From Paraburkholderia atlantica (GTDB taxonomy: Bacteria > Pseudomonadota > Gammaproteobacteria > Burkholderiales > Burkholderiaceae), in assembly GCF_009362785.1 (NCBI RefSeq), contig NZ_WHNQ01000001.1:248001-312000 (forward strand): 64,000 nucleotides of DNA, written 5' to 3'. Position numbers and translations under genes: made by a program. The notes beneath the pieces were generated by a model, which saw only the letters and a list, made by a program, of their open reading frames with translations, was not told the DNA's origin and made no database searches. Shown piece by piece: positions 36,469 to 43,864 of the stretch (position 1 is its first letter; each line of letters starts with the position of its first letter).

Positions 36469-37936
36469 GAGCGATCAACTCCTCTTCGGTCAGATGCTCG
36501 AGCGTCAGCGTCGCTTGCAGGTGTCCCGCGCGCATCACGGCGACGCGATGGCACAAGCCGATCAGCTCGATCAGTTCGGATGAAATGACGATCACCGCGC
36601 GGCCCTGCGCGGCGAGACGATGAATCAGGAAGTAGATGTCACGTTTCGCGCCGACGTCGACGCCGCGCGTCGGTTCGTCGAGCACGATCACGTTCGGGTC
36701 GGGCTGCAGGAACTTCGCGAGCGCGAGCTTCTGCTGGTTGCCGCCGGACAGCATGCGCGCGCGGCTCGACAGGTCGCCGGTGCGGATGCCGAATTCGCCG
36801 ACGGCCTTCTGCAACGCCGCGCGCCCCGCTTTCAGGTCGAGCAGCGGATGCGCGTAGCGTTCGAGCGTCATCAGCGTGACGTTGTCCTGCAGGCTCATGT
36901 TGACGTGCAGGCCTTTGCCCTTGCGGTCCTCGCTCAGATACGTGAGACCGTGGCGCATCGCGTCGCGCGGGTTTTTCAGATCGACTGCCCGGCCGGCGAT
37001 TTCGATCGTGCCGCCCGCGCGTTTGCGCAAGCCGATGATCGCCTCGAACGCCTCGGTGCGGCCCGCGCCGACGAGACCGGCGAAGCCGAGCACTTCGCCT
37101 GCGCGCACGTCGAAGCTCAGATCCTCGACCCAGTCGGGCACCGTCAGGCCGTTCACACGCAACGCGACCGGCGTGTCGGCGGGCACCGTCTGCTTGTCGG
37201 GGAACATGTCGGACACGTCGCGCCCGACCATCAGGTTCGCCATCTGCTGGCGCGCGAGCCCCGTGGTTTCACCGCGCGCGACGAAGCGGCCGTCGCGCAT
37301 CACGATCACTTCGTCGGTGATGCGCTCGACTTCATCGAGCTTGTGCGAGATATAGACGATCGTCACGCCATCGGCCTTCAGCTTCAGCATCAGCGCGAAC
37401 AGCCGTTCGGTTTCGGCGGGCGTCAGCGTCGCGGTCGGCTCGTCCATGATCAACAGACGCGCGCGGCGCGACAGCGCCTTCGCGATCTCGACCATCTGCT
37501 TTTCCGCGACGATCAGCTCGCGCACCTTCGTGTCCGGCGCGCGCTCGAGCCCGACCTGGGCGAGATAGCGCGCGGCGTCGCTGCGCATCGCGGCGTCGTC
37601 GACGAACCAGCCGCGGCGCTTCTCATGGCCGAGATACATGTTCTGCGCGATCGTCAGATGCTCGGCGAGGTTGAACTCCTGGTGGATCAGCACGATGCCC
37701 TGCGCCTCGGCGTCGCGCGAACCGGCGAAGCGCTGCGCGTGGCCATCGACCAGCACGTTGCCCGAGGTTGCCGTTTCATAGCCGGCGAGGATTTTCATCA
37801 GCGTCGATTTGCCCGCGCCGTTCTCGCCGAGCAGACCGTAGATGCGGCCGGGCGCGAGCTCGAAGCTCACGCCGTGCAGCACGCGCACCGGGCCGAAGTC
37901 CTTGCGGATGTCGTCGAAGCGGATCGCAAGGCTCAT
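36449..37936 (-). CDS. Ribose-type sugar ABC transporter ATP-binding protein (two ABC domains)
   Basis: A 495-residue protein with two tandem ABC domains, as in RbsA, XylG and MglA. The first domain has a normal Walker [10 protein letters not shown] and Walker [12 protein letters not shown]. The second has [15 protein letters not shown] and [16 protein letters not shown] but a degenerate Walker A (GLVGAGRTE), which is the family norm. It energises the permease encoded immediately downstream. It starts 3 bp after the lacI-type gene, so all are one transcript. Confidence 0.93.
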   Translation of the reverse strand: MSLAIRFDDIRKDFGPVRVLHGVSFELAPGRIYGLLGENGAGKSTLMKILAGYETATSGNVLVDGHAQRFAGSRDAEAQGIVLIHQEFNLAEHLTIAQNMYLGHEKRRGWFVDDAAMRSDAARYLAQVGLERAPDTKVRELIVAEKQMVEIAKALSRRARLLIMDEPTATLTPAETERLFALMLKLKADGVTIVYISHKLDEVERITDEVIVMRDGRFVARGETTGLARQQMANLMVGRDVSDMFPDKQTVPADTPVALRVNGLTVPDWVEDLSFDVRAGEVLGFAGLVGAGRTEAFEAIIGLRKRAGGTIEIAGRAVDLKNPRDAMRHGLTYLSEDRKGKGLHVNMSLQDNVTLMTLERYAHPLLDLKAGRAALQKAVGEFGIRTGDLSSRARMLSGGNQQKLALAKFLQPDPNVIVLDEPTRGVDVGAKRDIYFLIHRLAAQGRAVIVISSELIELIGLCHRVAVMRAGHLQATLTLEHLTEEELIAHATGTH

Positions 37937-37939
37937 GGC

Positions 37940-39043
37940 TCACGCACTCCCACGGATCACGAGACGATGCGGCAGCAGCACGCCTGGCACGTTGGCCTGC
38001 GGATTCGCGAGGCGTTGCAGCAGCAGACGCGCGGCGGTCTCGCCGAGCTCGCGCATCGGCTGCGCGATCGTCGTCAGCGGCGGATCGATCTGCGCGGCGA
38101 CAGAGATGTCGTCGAAGCCGGCCACCGCGACGTCGTCGGGCACGCGCTTGCCGACGCTGCGCAAGCCGTGGATCGCACCGATCGCGAGCGTGTCCGACAC
38201 CGCGAAGATCGCGCTCGGCGCGTCCGGTTCCTGCATCAGCCCCGCCGCGGCCGACGCGCCCGCCTCGTAATCGAGGCAGTTCAGATTCATGCGCCAGCGC
38301 GGGTCCGGCGCAATGCCCGCGTCGCTCAACGCGTCGAGGTAGCCCTGCTGACGCTGGCGCGCATACAGATAGTCGACGTCGGAATTGACCAGGCCGATGC
38401 GCCGGTGACCACGCGCGAGCAGATGGCGCACCGCGTCGCCGGCCGCGCGGTAGTTGTCGATGCCGACGTACGGCACGCCCATCTCCGGATCGAACTCGCA
38501 GCACGCGACCCACGGCAGCGCCTGCGACGCCTCGCCGAGCGCCTGCTGGATCGTCGCCGGATCGAGGCAGATCGCGCCGTCCGCGCGGCGGCGCCGCAGC
38601 ATGTCGAAGTAGCTGCGCTCGCGGCCCGGGTCCGCGCCGGTGTCGCATAGCAGCATGAAGTAGCCGTGCTGACGCGCGACGCTGTCGATGCCGCGCACGA
38701 TCTCCGCGTAAAACGGATTGCCGAAGTCGGGCACCATTGTCAGCAGCAGGCGGCTCTCGGCGGTGCGCAGATTGCGCGCGAGTTCGTTGACACGGTAGCC
38801 GCTCGCGTCGATCGCCGCGAGCACCTTGTCGCGCGTGGCGGGCCGCACGTTGTCGTGGCCGTTCAGCACGCGCGACACCGTCGCGACCGACACGCCCGCC
38901 TGCTCGGCCACGCCCGCGATCGACGGCCCGTCGGCCGTGCGCGGCCAGCGCCTCTGCGGCTGACGTAGCGGTTGACTGGTCGCGCCGGACGACGCGGTCG
39001 GCGACGATCGGGACGGCGTTCGGGACACACGACCTCGCAGCAC
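37940..39043 (-). CDS. LacI-family transcriptional repressor of the sugar operon
   Basis: A regulator of up to 367 residues. After a Ser/Arg/Pro-rich tail of about 40 residues comes the LacI helix-turn-helix and hinge (SIAGVAEQAGVSVATVSRVLNGHDNVRPATRDKVLAAI), then a ribose-binding-protein-like sensor domain starting LLLTMVPDFGNPFYAEIVRGID. The predicted GTG start at 39043 lies inside a 28-bp palindrome that is probably its own operator, so a start further downstream (for example the GTG at 39028) or a nearly leaderless message should be considered. It is the promoter-proximal gene of the operon it presumably represses. Confidence 0.85.
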   Translation of the reverse strand: MLRGRVSRTPSRSSPTASSGATSQPLRQPQRRWPRTADGPSIAGVAEQAGVSVATVSRVLNGHDNVRPATRDKVLAAIDASGYRVNELARNLRTAESRLLLTMVPDFGNPFYAEIVRGIDSVARQHGYFMLLCDTGADPGRERSYFDMLRRRRADGAICLDPATIQQALGEASQALPWVACCEFDPEMGVPYVGIDNYRAAGDAVRHLLARGHRRIGLVNSDVDYLYARQRQQGYLDALSDAGIAPDPRWRMNLNCLDYEAGASAAAGLMQEPDAPSAIFAVSDTLAIGAIHGLRSVGKRVPDDVAVAGFDDISVAAQIDPPLTTIAQPMRELGETAARLLLQRLANPQANVPGVLLPHRLVIRGSA

Positions 39044-39068
39044 AAAATGTAATCGATTACATTTTGTG
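39041..39068. promoter_or_regulatory. Perfect 28-bp palindrome, likely LacI-family operator
   Basis: Two 14-bp arms, CACAAAATGTAATC and GATTACATTTTGTG, meet with no spacer. The central ATCGAT and the AT-rich flanks are of the LacI-family operator type (central CG, symmetric). A promoter-like pair on the minus strand (TTCGCA, 17 bp, TGTAAT) would place the -10 inside the palindrome, so binding would block RNA polymerase. No second copy was noticed elsewhere in the operon. Confidence 0.85.
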
Positions 39069-39317
39069 GCGATCGCGATGCGAATCGCAAGGACGGATCG
39101 CTAGGGATTAACACGGGGGCGGACCGGCCTCGCGCTTGCCCGCGAGCGTCCGGCGCGAGTCCGCCATTTGGTACAATCCCGCAGTTCCCCTGACGCGGCT
39201 TGCAAGCGAACGCCTTGCTCCGACGCCGCGGCCGCCGGCAATCCGCCGTGGCCGGGTCAGGACAAAAGTCAGCGGCAATCGTCGCCCGCTCGCCAAACCA
39301 AAACCGCCGAATCCACC

Positions 39318-39971
39318 ATGAACATCGAGCAAGCGCGTTTCAACATGATCGAACAGCAGATCCGCCCCTGGGAAGTGCTCGACCAGGACGTGCTGAATCT
39401 GCTGTCGATCGTCAAACGTGAGAATTTCGTCCCCGCCGCTTACCGCGACCTCGCTTTCGCCGACTTCGAAGTGCCGCTGCCGGCCGGCCAGCACATGCTG
39501 GCGCCGCGCGTCGAGGCGCGCGTGCTGCAGGAGCTGGCGGTGAAGAAGCACGAAAGCGTGCTCGAAATCGGCGCGGGCTCGGGTTACATGGCGGCGCTGC
39601 TCGCGCATCGCGCGCAACACGTGCTGACCGTCGACATCGAACCGGAACTGGCCGAGCTCACGAAGAGCAACCTGATCGCCAACGGCGTGCTGAACGTCGA
39701 AGTCGCGACCGGCGACGCTTCGCGCGGCTGGACCGGCGCGGCACCGTACGACGTGATCTGCGTGTCGGGCGGTCTGCCGGTGCTGCCGCAGGAAATCCTC
39801 GAACAGCTGAAGGTCGGCGGCCGTCTCGCGGCGTTCGTCGGCAGCGCGCCGGTGATGAAGGCGCAAATCATCACGCGCATCGACGAGAAGCAGTACCGGA
39901 TCTCCGACGTGTTCGAAACCTATGTCGAGCCGCTCGCCAATGCAGTGCAGCCGGCGCGGTTCAGGTTCTAA
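39318..39971 (+). CDS. Protein-L-isoaspartate O-methyltransferase family protein
   Basis: A 217-residue PCMT-family protein. It begins MNIEQARFNMIEQQIRPWEVLDQDVLNLLSIVKRENFVP and carries SAM motif I VLEIGAGSGYMAALLA. The post-motif regions VLTVDIEPELAELTKSNL and YDVICVSGGLPVLPQEILEQLKVGGRLAAFVG follow. True Pcm repairs isoaspartyl residues in aged proteins. In this shorter betaproteobacterial version the usual substrate segment TGSGYQAAL-GTSDGW is partly altered, so the substrate is less certain. It precedes a rhodanese gene in the same direction. Confidence 0.85.
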   Translation: MNIEQARFNMIEQQIRPWEVLDQDVLNLLSIVKRENFVPAAYRDLAFADFEVPLPAGQHMLAPRVEARVLQELAVKKHESVLEIGAGSGYMAALLAHRAQHVLTVDIEPELAELTKSNLIANGVLNVEVATGDASRGWTGAAPYDVICVSGGLPVLPQEILEQLKVGGRLAAFVGSAPVMKAQIITRIDEKQYRISDVFETYVEPLANAVQPARFRF

Positions 39972-40059
39972 GCGGCGGTTTTCGCTGCGCTTCGAGTTGT
40001 ATTGTTGATCTGGACGGGCGGCGAGCAAGCCGCCGTCCCACGAACTGGATGTCACGCTG

Positions 40060-40383
40060 ATGCAAAATCTGACCGCTCCCGCACTCGCCGAATGGCTCGC
40101 CGATACTTCGCGTCCCGCACCCGTGCTGCTCGACGTGCGCGAGCCGTGGGAACTGCAAACCGCGTCGATGGCCGGCGTCGTGTCGATTCCGATGCGCGAG
40201 ATTCCCGCGCGCAGCGAAGAACTCGATGACGACGCGCAGATCGTCTGCATTTGCCATCACGGCGCGCGCAGTGCGCAGGTCGCGATGTTCCTCGAATCGC
40301 GCGGACATACCAACGTGTTCAATCTGCAAGGCGGCATCGACGCGTGGTCGCGTCAGGTCGATCCGTCGGTTCCGACTTATTGA
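40060..40383 (+). CDS. Single-domain rhodanese-like protein
   Basis: A 107-residue rhodanese domain: VLLDVREPWELQTASMAGVVSIPMREIPAR leads to the active-site loop ICHHGARSAQVAMFLESRG with the sulfur-carrying cysteine, then VFNLQGGIDAW. It would transfer persulfide sulfur in the cytoplasm. It lies 88 bp after the methyltransferase gene and is followed by a strong terminator. Confidence 0.92.
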   Translation: MQNLTAPALAEWLADTSRPAPVLLDVREPWELQTASMAGVVSIPMREIPARSEELDDDAQIVCICHHGARSAQVAMFLESRGHTNVFNLQGGIDAWSRQVDPSVPTY

Positions 40384-40411
40384 GGTTCGGCGCGAAGGTA
40401 GCGCGTTGAAG

Positions 40412-40447
40412 CGGCGCAAGGGCTGATGGTCCTTGCGCCGTTTTTCT
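40412..40447 (+). terminator. Rho-independent terminator after the rhodanese gene
   Basis: CGGCGCAAGG (40412-40421) pairs with CCTTGCGCCG (40431-40440) around an 8-9-nt loop, then a T-run. It closes the methyltransferase-rhodanese unit and marks the left boundary of the atypical segment. Confidence 0.92.
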
Positions 40448-40804
40448 TTTGTGCCGCGTCGGAAATGCAGGCAAAGACTCCGCAAGATCTTTGCCTTGGG
40501 GGGTCTTTGCTGTTTTATTGGCCCGTCATTCAACCCATCACTGAGCAAGGTCCGGCGCTTCTTGTGGGGCTACCCCGCTGAGCGACGGGTGTTGCACGCC
40601 CTCATTAAGGAAGGGAAATTTGGGCCGTCGCCCATATACGGACAACCTGTTGCACGGCGAATATCTGATCGCTGCCGATCCGGGCAGCGACTCTGGATAG
40701 ATGTTCGACACACGTATGTCGCTGTCTGTATCGGAGTCGTTTATTAGACACTATTGCTTCGGATTCCCGGCGCTATGTTGAGTTCAACCCCAAGGAGGAG
40801 TCAT
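40448..40804. other. Intergenic segment at the start of the atypical region, no convincing gene
   Basis: About 350 bp with lower G+C than the surroundings. A 104-codon frame (40433-40747) crosses it but begins inside the terminator, lacks a ribosome site and matches nothing I know. A small inverted repeat GCAAAGA (40471-40477)/TCTTTGC (40488-40494) is present. The end of the segment carries a strong AAGGAGGAG ribosome site before the ATG at 40805. It may be eroded remnant sequence of whatever brought in the downstream pair. Confidence 0.4.
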
Positions 40805-40814
40805 ATGGCTGTTC

Positions 40815-41390
40815 ATGCACCACCGAAGACTGGCGATGATTTGGGTGGAGACCGGTGCGGAAAGCAAGAAATGGGAATCGAATCCGATTCAAATAGGTAA
40901 TCCCGGCGATCCAGGATTGCGAGCGCTTTTAGCTGGCAATGAAGGAGGAGATTTAATTATTCCCCCAACGTGGATGAATCGCCTCACCTTTGGTAGTGCA
41001 ATAACGAATCCCTATCATAGTATCGCTGCTGGCATTGGCTACTTACTGATGCGGACGGCAAATTATGCGATCAAAGCCGTCCCGGACGCAGACGCCACAA
41101 TTTACGAAGCCAGGGTACTGGCAGGGGACAGCATCGCCAAGATCGCCAAGACAAATGGAAGCACTATTGAAGTGATACAGAAACTCAATCCTTCCTTCCA
41201 TTTATTGAGACCCGGTCAAATACTGAAATATCAGAAGGCTTCGCTGAAGAAAGTCATTGTTAGCTGGAAAATTATTACGACACCAAGCATCGCGAAAAAC
41301 TACAACTCCGGCGATTCCCTCTATCCCCAGAAGCTGGATTATGCTCTCAGCCTGATCCACAAGGGGGAGGCTGCATTATGTGCTCAGTGA
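40815..41390 (+). CDS. LysM-type peptidoglycan-binding protein with disturbed 5' end
   Basis: A 191-codon frame encoding a conserved-looking segment from KKWESNPIQIGNPGDPGLRALLAGNEGGDLIIPPTW onward, with a LysM-like domain in the second half (YEARVLAGDSIAKIAKTNGSTIEVIQKLNPSFHLLRPGQILKY). The best ribosome site (AAGGAGGAG, 40794-40802) serves an ATG at 40805 in another frame. That frame reads MAVHAPPKTGDDLGGD but stops after 31 codons at 40900. This looks like a frameshift near 40850-40880 separating the native N-terminus from the body. I recall similar C-terminal halves in proteins linked to type VI secretion cargo, but that is memory, not evidence here. Base composition is AT-richer than the neighbours, suggesting transfer. 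Confidence 0.6.
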   Translation: MHHRRLAMIWVETGAESKKWESNPIQIGNPGDPGLRALLAGNEGGDLIIPPTWMNRLTFGSAITNPYHSIAAGIGYLLMRTANYAIKAVPDADATIYEARVLAGDSIAKIAKTNGSTIEVIQKLNPSFHLLRPGQILKYQKASLKKVIVSWKIITTPSIAKNYNSGDSLYPQKLDYALSLIHKGEAALCAQ

Positions 41391-41803
41391 AAATGACGGC
41401 GATGTGCATCATTCTCTACAGCATGTCAAGCATAGCGATCGGCGCCGAAGTCGGTCTTAAAGGGGATTTTGAGGGAACAGGTCGTGCGTGTTCCGGTGCG
41501 CTCTACGTGCGAGCTAACACAATTGAATGGAATTCAACATATAGCGTCTGTAAGCCGACACGCTACGAAATCTTGGAAAAGAATTTCAGCGATGATCAAA
41601 GACGCATTGTCTTTCACTTGAAAAATCCAGGTCGCCAGTGTCGATTCAAGATTGTGGAAGTTGAGCACGCAAGTGGGCACAACTGGAATGTGAGCGGTTA
41701 CCGGTCCCTGGAAGGATTTCAAAAAAGGGATTTGCCAGACTGGAATAATTCCCCGTTACCCGAACGGCAAGTTTTGTCTTGTTTAATGGTAGAACGGGAC
41801 TAA
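41378..41803 (+). CDS. Small secreted four-cysteine protein, unknown (possible immunity-type partner)
   Basis: A 141-residue protein with a signal peptide (MCSVKMTAMCIILYSMSSIAIGA, cleavage about residue 23). The mature part has four cysteines (RAC, SVC, RQC, LSC) that could form two disulfides in the periplasm. A good AGGGGGAGG site lies 7 nt before the ATG, inside the end of the LysM gene, and the two frames overlap by 13 bp, so they are coupled. I do not recognise the family. An exported partner encoded directly behind a peptidoglycan-binding protein fits the layout of periplasmic immunity proteins or lysozyme inhibitors; this is inference. Its low G+C matches the LysM gene. Confidence 0.6.
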   Translation: MCSVKMTAMCIILYSMSSIAIGAEVGLKGDFEGTGRACSGALYVRANTIEWNSTYSVCKPTRYEILEKNFSDDQRRIVFHLKNPGRQCRFKIVEVEHASGHNWNVSGYRSLEGFQKRDLPDWNNSPLPERQVLSCLMVERD

Positions 41804-42343
41804 GCTCATTGCGTGGTGTAGTACATCCGTTTCGCGCTCACAAGCAGCCGCGGCGTGCTCTCTTACTGTCGGTTCGCGGTGAAGGGCATTTAGAAAGCGG
41901 ACTTATCGGTTGGGCTGACGACGGCGCGTCCGATCAGGTTCGGACTCCCTGATCAGCATTCAATATCACCGTGTTCCGGTGTGGGCAACACCCACACCAT
42001 GCACAAAAGCGCGGCGTCCCCAGGGCGCCCATGCACCGCCGATGCCCCGCCTGCGCCAGCAACGCTTCACTGGCGTCGAAGCACGCTTCGTCGCGGCGCG
42101 ACGCGCACCCGAACGAGGCGCGCCGCGCGCGACTGCACCAGTTTCGCGCCGCGCCATCGATGGACCGATTCCCCACCTCCCGCCCCGGTAGCCGCGCCGC
42201 ATCGGGCATTCCACACGCATCACGTCGAATGCGTCACATGGCATGTGCCTTGCAGTAGACGAGCGGCTAGTCGTGCGAGCTCAGCCTGGCTGGCTGAAAT
42301 CGGCGCTCATAAACAGTGACCATCAATGACAAGGGGAAAGCAC
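41804..42343. other. Non-coding stretch upstream of urtA
   Basis: About 540 bp. Several overlapping short frames here (around 41930-42260, both strands) look like composition artefacts. The stretch contains an 8-bp inverted repeat GGTGTGGG (41978-41985)/CCCACACC (41991-41998), a lone NtrC-like half site TGCACCA (42134-42140), and a sigma54-type promoter near its right end. Composition returns to the high G+C of the backbone from about 41980. Confidence 0.5.
42239..42254 (+). promoter_or_regulatory. Sigma54 (-24/-12) promoter for the urt operon
   Basis: TGGCATG, 4 bp, TTGCA matches the RpoN consensus TGGCACG-N4-TTGCA with one mismatch. GG (42240-42241) and GC (42252-42253) have the exact 12-bp register. 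It would start transcription near 42265, about 80 nt before urtA. It fits nitrogen (NtrC) control of urea uptake. A complete NtrC site was not found by eye. Confidence 0.75.
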
Positions 42344-43642
42344 ATGAAACGTCGCAGTCTGTTGAAGTTCGGCTCCATGTCCGGCGCGCTCGCGCTCGCG
42401 GGCCGCGTGCCGTTCGCGCACGCGCAGTCCAATAGCGGTCCGATCAAGGTGGGCATCCTGCATTCGCTGTCCGGCACGATGGCGATCTCCGAGACGTCGC
42501 TGAAAGATACCGCGTTGATGACGATCGCCGACATCAACAAGAACGGCGGTGTGATGGGCCGTCAGATCCAGCCGGTGATCGTCGACCCGGCTTCGAACTG
42601 GCCGCTGTTCGCCGAGAAAGCGCGCCAGCTTCTGACGCAGGACAAGTGCGCGGTCGTGTTCGGCTGCTGGACCTCGGTATCGCGCAAGTCGGTGCTGCCG
42701 GTGTTCGAGGAACTGAACGGCCTGCTGTTCTATCCGGTGCAATACGAAGGCGAGGAAATGTCGCGCAACGTGTTCTATACGGGCGCAGCTCCTAACCAGC
42801 AGGCCATTCCCGCGACCGAATACCTGATGAGCGCCGAAGGCGGCGGCGCGAAGCGCTTCTTCCTGCTCGGCACCGACTATGTGTATCCGCGCACGACCAA
42901 CAAGATCCTGCGCGCGTTCCTCAAATCGAAGGGCGTGCAGGAAGCCGACATCCAGGAGGTCTATACGCCGTTCGGTCACAGCGACTATCAGACCATCGTC
43001 GCGAACATCAAGACCTTCTCGCAAGGCGGCAAGACCGCGGTGATCTCGACCGTGAACGGCGATTCGAACGTGCCGTTCTACAAGGAACTCGGCAACCAGG
43101 GGCTGAAGGCGTCGGATGTGCCCGTCGTCGCGTTCTCGGTCGGCGAAGAGGAACTGCGCGGCATCGATACGAAGCCGCTCGTCGGCAATCTTGCGGCCTG
43201 GAACTACTTCATGTCGGTGCGCAACCCGTCCAACGAGAAGTTCAAGAAGCAATGGGCCACGTGGGTCAAGGACAACAACCTGCCGGGCGGCACCAAGCGT
43301 GTGACCAACGATCCGATGGAGGCGACCTTCGTCGGCATCCACATGTGGAAGCAGGCGGTCGAGAAAGCAAAGAGCACCGACGTCGACAAGGTGCGCGTCG
43401 CGATGGTCGGGCAGACCTTCGCGGCACCGTCGGGTTTCACGCTGGAGATGGACGGCAACCACCATCTGCACAAGCCGGTGATGATCGGCGAGGTACGCGC
43501 GGATGGCCAGTTCAACGTCGTGTGGCGCACCAAGGGGCCGATTCGCGCGCAACCGTGGAGCCCGTTCATCGCCGGCAATGCGGGCAAGCCGGATGTGGTC
43601 AGTTCGATTCCCGCGTTCCTGCGGCGCTCGCGCGTCGCATGA
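42344..43642 (+). CDS. urtA: Urea ABC transporter substrate-binding protein UrtA
   Basis: A 432-residue binding protein with an N-terminal RRSLLKFGSMSGALALAG, a possible twin-arginine-type signal. The mature protein has the UrtA/AmiC-like fold: IKVGILHSLSGTMAISETSLKDTALM, WTSVSRKSVLPVFE, NGLLFYPVQYEGEE. The start at 42344 follows AAGGGGAAAG; an upstream GTG/ATG at 42326 is not favoured. It captures urea in the periplasm for UrtBCDE. It is the first gene after the sigma54-type promoter, and urease follows the transporter. Confidence 0.94.
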   Translation: MKRRSLLKFGSMSGALALAGRVPFAHAQSNSGPIKVGILHSLSGTMAISETSLKDTALMTIADINKNGGVMGRQIQPVIVDPASNWPLFAEKARQLLTQDKCAVVFGCWTSVSRKSVLPVFEELNGLLFYPVQYEGEEMSRNVFYTGAAPNQQAIPATEYLMSAEGGGAKRFFLLGTDYVYPRTTNKILRAFLKSKGVQEADIQEVYTPFGHSDYQTIVANIKTFSQGGKTAVISTVNGDSNVPFYKELGNQGLKASDVPVVAFSVGEEELRGIDTKPLVGNLAAWNYFMSVRNPSNEKFKKQWATWVKDNNLPGGTKRVTNDPMEATFVGIHMWKQAVEKAKSTDVDKVRVAMVGQTFAAPSGFTLEMDGNHHLHKPVMIGEVRADGQFNVVWRTKGPIRAQPWSPFIAGNAGKPDVVSSIPAFLRRSRVA

Positions 43643-43864
43643 CGTGTCGGCGTGAGTCGCGCCGCGGCGCGCGAGTCGCCGCGCGTGTCTCGCCGCAGCG
43701 GCCGCGACGTGCGGCCTGCGTACCGGCACGCGCGGCTCGCGCGCGACCCAGACGCGTTGCGCGGCATGACCGCGCACGCCAATGCCCGGCGACGTCCCGC
43801 TGAAGCGGCGGCGGCGTCCTCGCGCGTGAGCGGCTCATCGATTCAACCCAGTGCAAAGGCCATC

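Noticed and set aside
36620..38650. 676-codon open frame on the plus strand
   Set aside because: Antisense to the ABC ATPase and LacI genes; no domain content, only composition effect.
40433..40747. 104-codon frame after the rhodanese gene
   Set aside because: Begins inside the terminator stem, has no ribosome site and no recognisable content.
41378..41803. Assignment of the secreted four-cysteine protein to a named lysozyme-inhibitor family
   Set aside because: No motif of the known inhibitor families (Ivy, MliC/PliC, PliI) could be seen; left as unknown.
42134..42140. NtrC binding site upstream of urtA
   Set aside because: Only one half (TGCACCA) is present; the opposite half-site TGGTGCA is missing at the proper distance, so no full site is claimed.
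41930..42260. Cluster of overlapping short frames on both strands
   Set aside because: Six overlapping frames in a Cys/Arg/His-biased stretch indicate base composition, not genes; the region holds the urt control elements.
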